Shown here: piece by piece, positions 63,393-64,000 of the stretch
Numbering within the stretch: the stretch's first letter is position 1
Layout: each line of letters opens with the position of its first letter
Assembly (NCBI RefSeq): GCF_007109225.1
Contig: NZ_VJZK01000008.1
Location: 71,635-135,634 of the forward strand
Source: Flavobacterium sp. GT3R68
Lineage (GTDB): Bacteria > Bacteroidota > Bacteroidia > Flavobacteriales > Flavobacteriaceae
Length of the DNA stretch: 64,000 nt
Direction of reading: 5' to 3'
Program-made: the position numbers and the translations under genes
The notes under the pieces: generated by a model
The model's input: only the letters and a program-made list of their open reading frames with translations
Database searches by the model: none
Told to the model about the DNA's origin: nothing

Positions 63393-64000
63393 ATGAAAAA
63401 TTTTAAATTCCTGGTAATTCTGTTGTGTTTCAAATCCTTTATTAGTTTCGGCCAATGTCCCGTAGCCACTGCTGCGCCCGATGTTGAAACGTTGTGTTCT
63501 GGGGGGACCACCAATGTTTCATTAACGAGTGATATAGTGGGTACAACTTTCACCTGGACAGTTGTGGAAACGGATGTAACCGGTGCTAGTGCAGCTAGTG
63601 GAATTCTAATTGCACAAACGCTTACTGCAACAGGTACCGTTCAAGGTACAGCTGTTTATACCATTACTCCAAATGCAAATAGTTGCAATGGTACACCTAT
63701 AACAGTAACCGTTACTGTAAATCCGCAATCTAATGCAGGTTCGGCAGGAAGTACTACTATTTGTGATTCCAGCTCGACCCCAATTGATTTATTTAGTTTG
63801 ATTACCGGAGCACAACCCGGAGGAACTTGGACACGGCCCACAGGAACCGGCGGAACATTCGACTCAGCAGCAGGTACTTTTACTCCCGCGCCCGGAGCAA
63901 CAAACAGTACCTTCACCTATACTATTACCGGAACATCACCTTGCGTGAATGACTCAAGCGTTGCAACAATTACCATTAATGCCCAACCTAATGCAGGTTC
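63393..64000 (+). CDS. Secreted Ig-like/PKD-like repeat protein, 3' partial
   Basis: Begins at the ATG 63393 and is open to the window edge (202 codons). Residues 1-21 form a signal peptide (MKNFKFLVILLCFKSFISFG). The rest shows beta-sandwich repeats with the phrases TITPNANSCNGTPITVTVTV and NPQSNAGSAGSTTICDSSST, then FTYTITGTSPCVNDSSVATI and another NAQPNAG. These are Ig-like/PKD-like repeats seen in long flavobacterial surface proteins of the gliding-motility-adhesin sort. A T9SS sorting signal is expected beyond the window but cannot be seen. Confidence 0.8.
   Translation, partial: MKNFKFLVILLCFKSFISFGQCPVATAAPDVETLCSGGTTNVSLTSDIVGTTFTWTVVETDVTGASAASGILIAQTLTATGTVQGTAVYTITPNANSCNGTPITVTVTVNPQSNAGSAGSTTICDSSSTPIDLFSLITGAQPGGTWTRPTGTGGTFDSAAGTFTPAPGATNSTFTYTITGTSPCVNDSSVATITINAQPNAG

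Noticed and set aside
1..64000. CRISPR array or rRNA operon
   Set aside because: No regularly spaced 25-40 bp repeats and no rRNA-like sequence found on either strand by eye.

Overview
The window reads as a chromosomal segment of a Flavobacterium-like member of the Bacteroidota. The supporting signs are type IX secretion (T9SS) substrates, a TonB-dependent receptor with a carboxypeptidase-regulatory-like plug extension, DUF4199/DUF4290/DUF5686 proteins, promoters of the Bacteroidota form TTG-N17-23-TAnnTTTG, weak Shine-Dalgarno signals, and a flavobacterial-type 6S RNA between zapA and rny. The sequence is AT-rich throughout and clearly more so between about 39.0 and 57.4 kb.

Region 1 (1-38.95 kb) is ordinary chromosome. 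It holds a partial thioredoxin-like gene, a lytic transglycosylase and an alpha/beta hydrolase, mtaB, aspA, a GlmU-like protein, ribosomal protein L31 (zinc-free type), DUF4199, a GT2 glycosyltransferase, a phosphohexomutase and an MsbA-type ABC exporter. These are followed by DUF2971, a lipoprotein, a TonB receptor and an M23 peptidase; then zapA, 6S RNA and rny; a histidine kinase/response regulator pair; xerD; four paralogous small outer-membrane barrels; aroQ; a DUF5686 protein; the DUF493-DUF4290-murA operon; a small ATPase, recQ and fmt; HU; YqgE; a class IV aminotransferase and a START-like protein. Three copies of a hairpin-forming intergenic repeat lie at 4.3, 9.4 and 32.7 kb.

Region 2 (39,011-57,434) is an 18.4 kb integrated element in the 3' end of a tRNA-Met(CAT) gene. 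It is bounded by a perfect 20-bp direct repeat, the left copy being the tRNA 3' end. A tyrosine integrase sits at the right end, with an excisionase-like HTH protein and a gene II/X-type replication protein further in. A VirE-N/BT4734-type protein sits at the left. Imperfect ~70-bp direct repeats (candidate integrase arm sites) lie just inside both ends. The cargo looks defensive: a 583-aa reverse transcriptase preceded by a foldable 206-nt leader; a 149-aa Cys-pair protein; an XRE regulator; a secreted protein; a GNAT acetyltransferase with a small partner; an Abi-alpha-like protein next to a TIR protein; a DUF2075 helicase next to a TIGR02391 protein; and a two-gene unit made of a 1237-aa SEC-C/PD-(D/E)XK protein and a 302-aa partner. 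No relaxase, conjugation or virion genes are visible, so the element probably depends on a helper to move between cells.

Region 3 (57.4-64 kb) resumes the chromosome with the displaced original tRNA terminator. It then holds a 1623-aa T9SS-secreted multidomain protein and the start of a second large secreted protein that runs off the window.

The strongest candidate for an undescribed system is the reverse transcriptase with its upstream RNA (40.40-42.37 kb). Second is the SEC-C/nuclease pair (51.3-55.9 kb). All functional statements come from reading the sequence and from remembered family knowledge; no database search was run.
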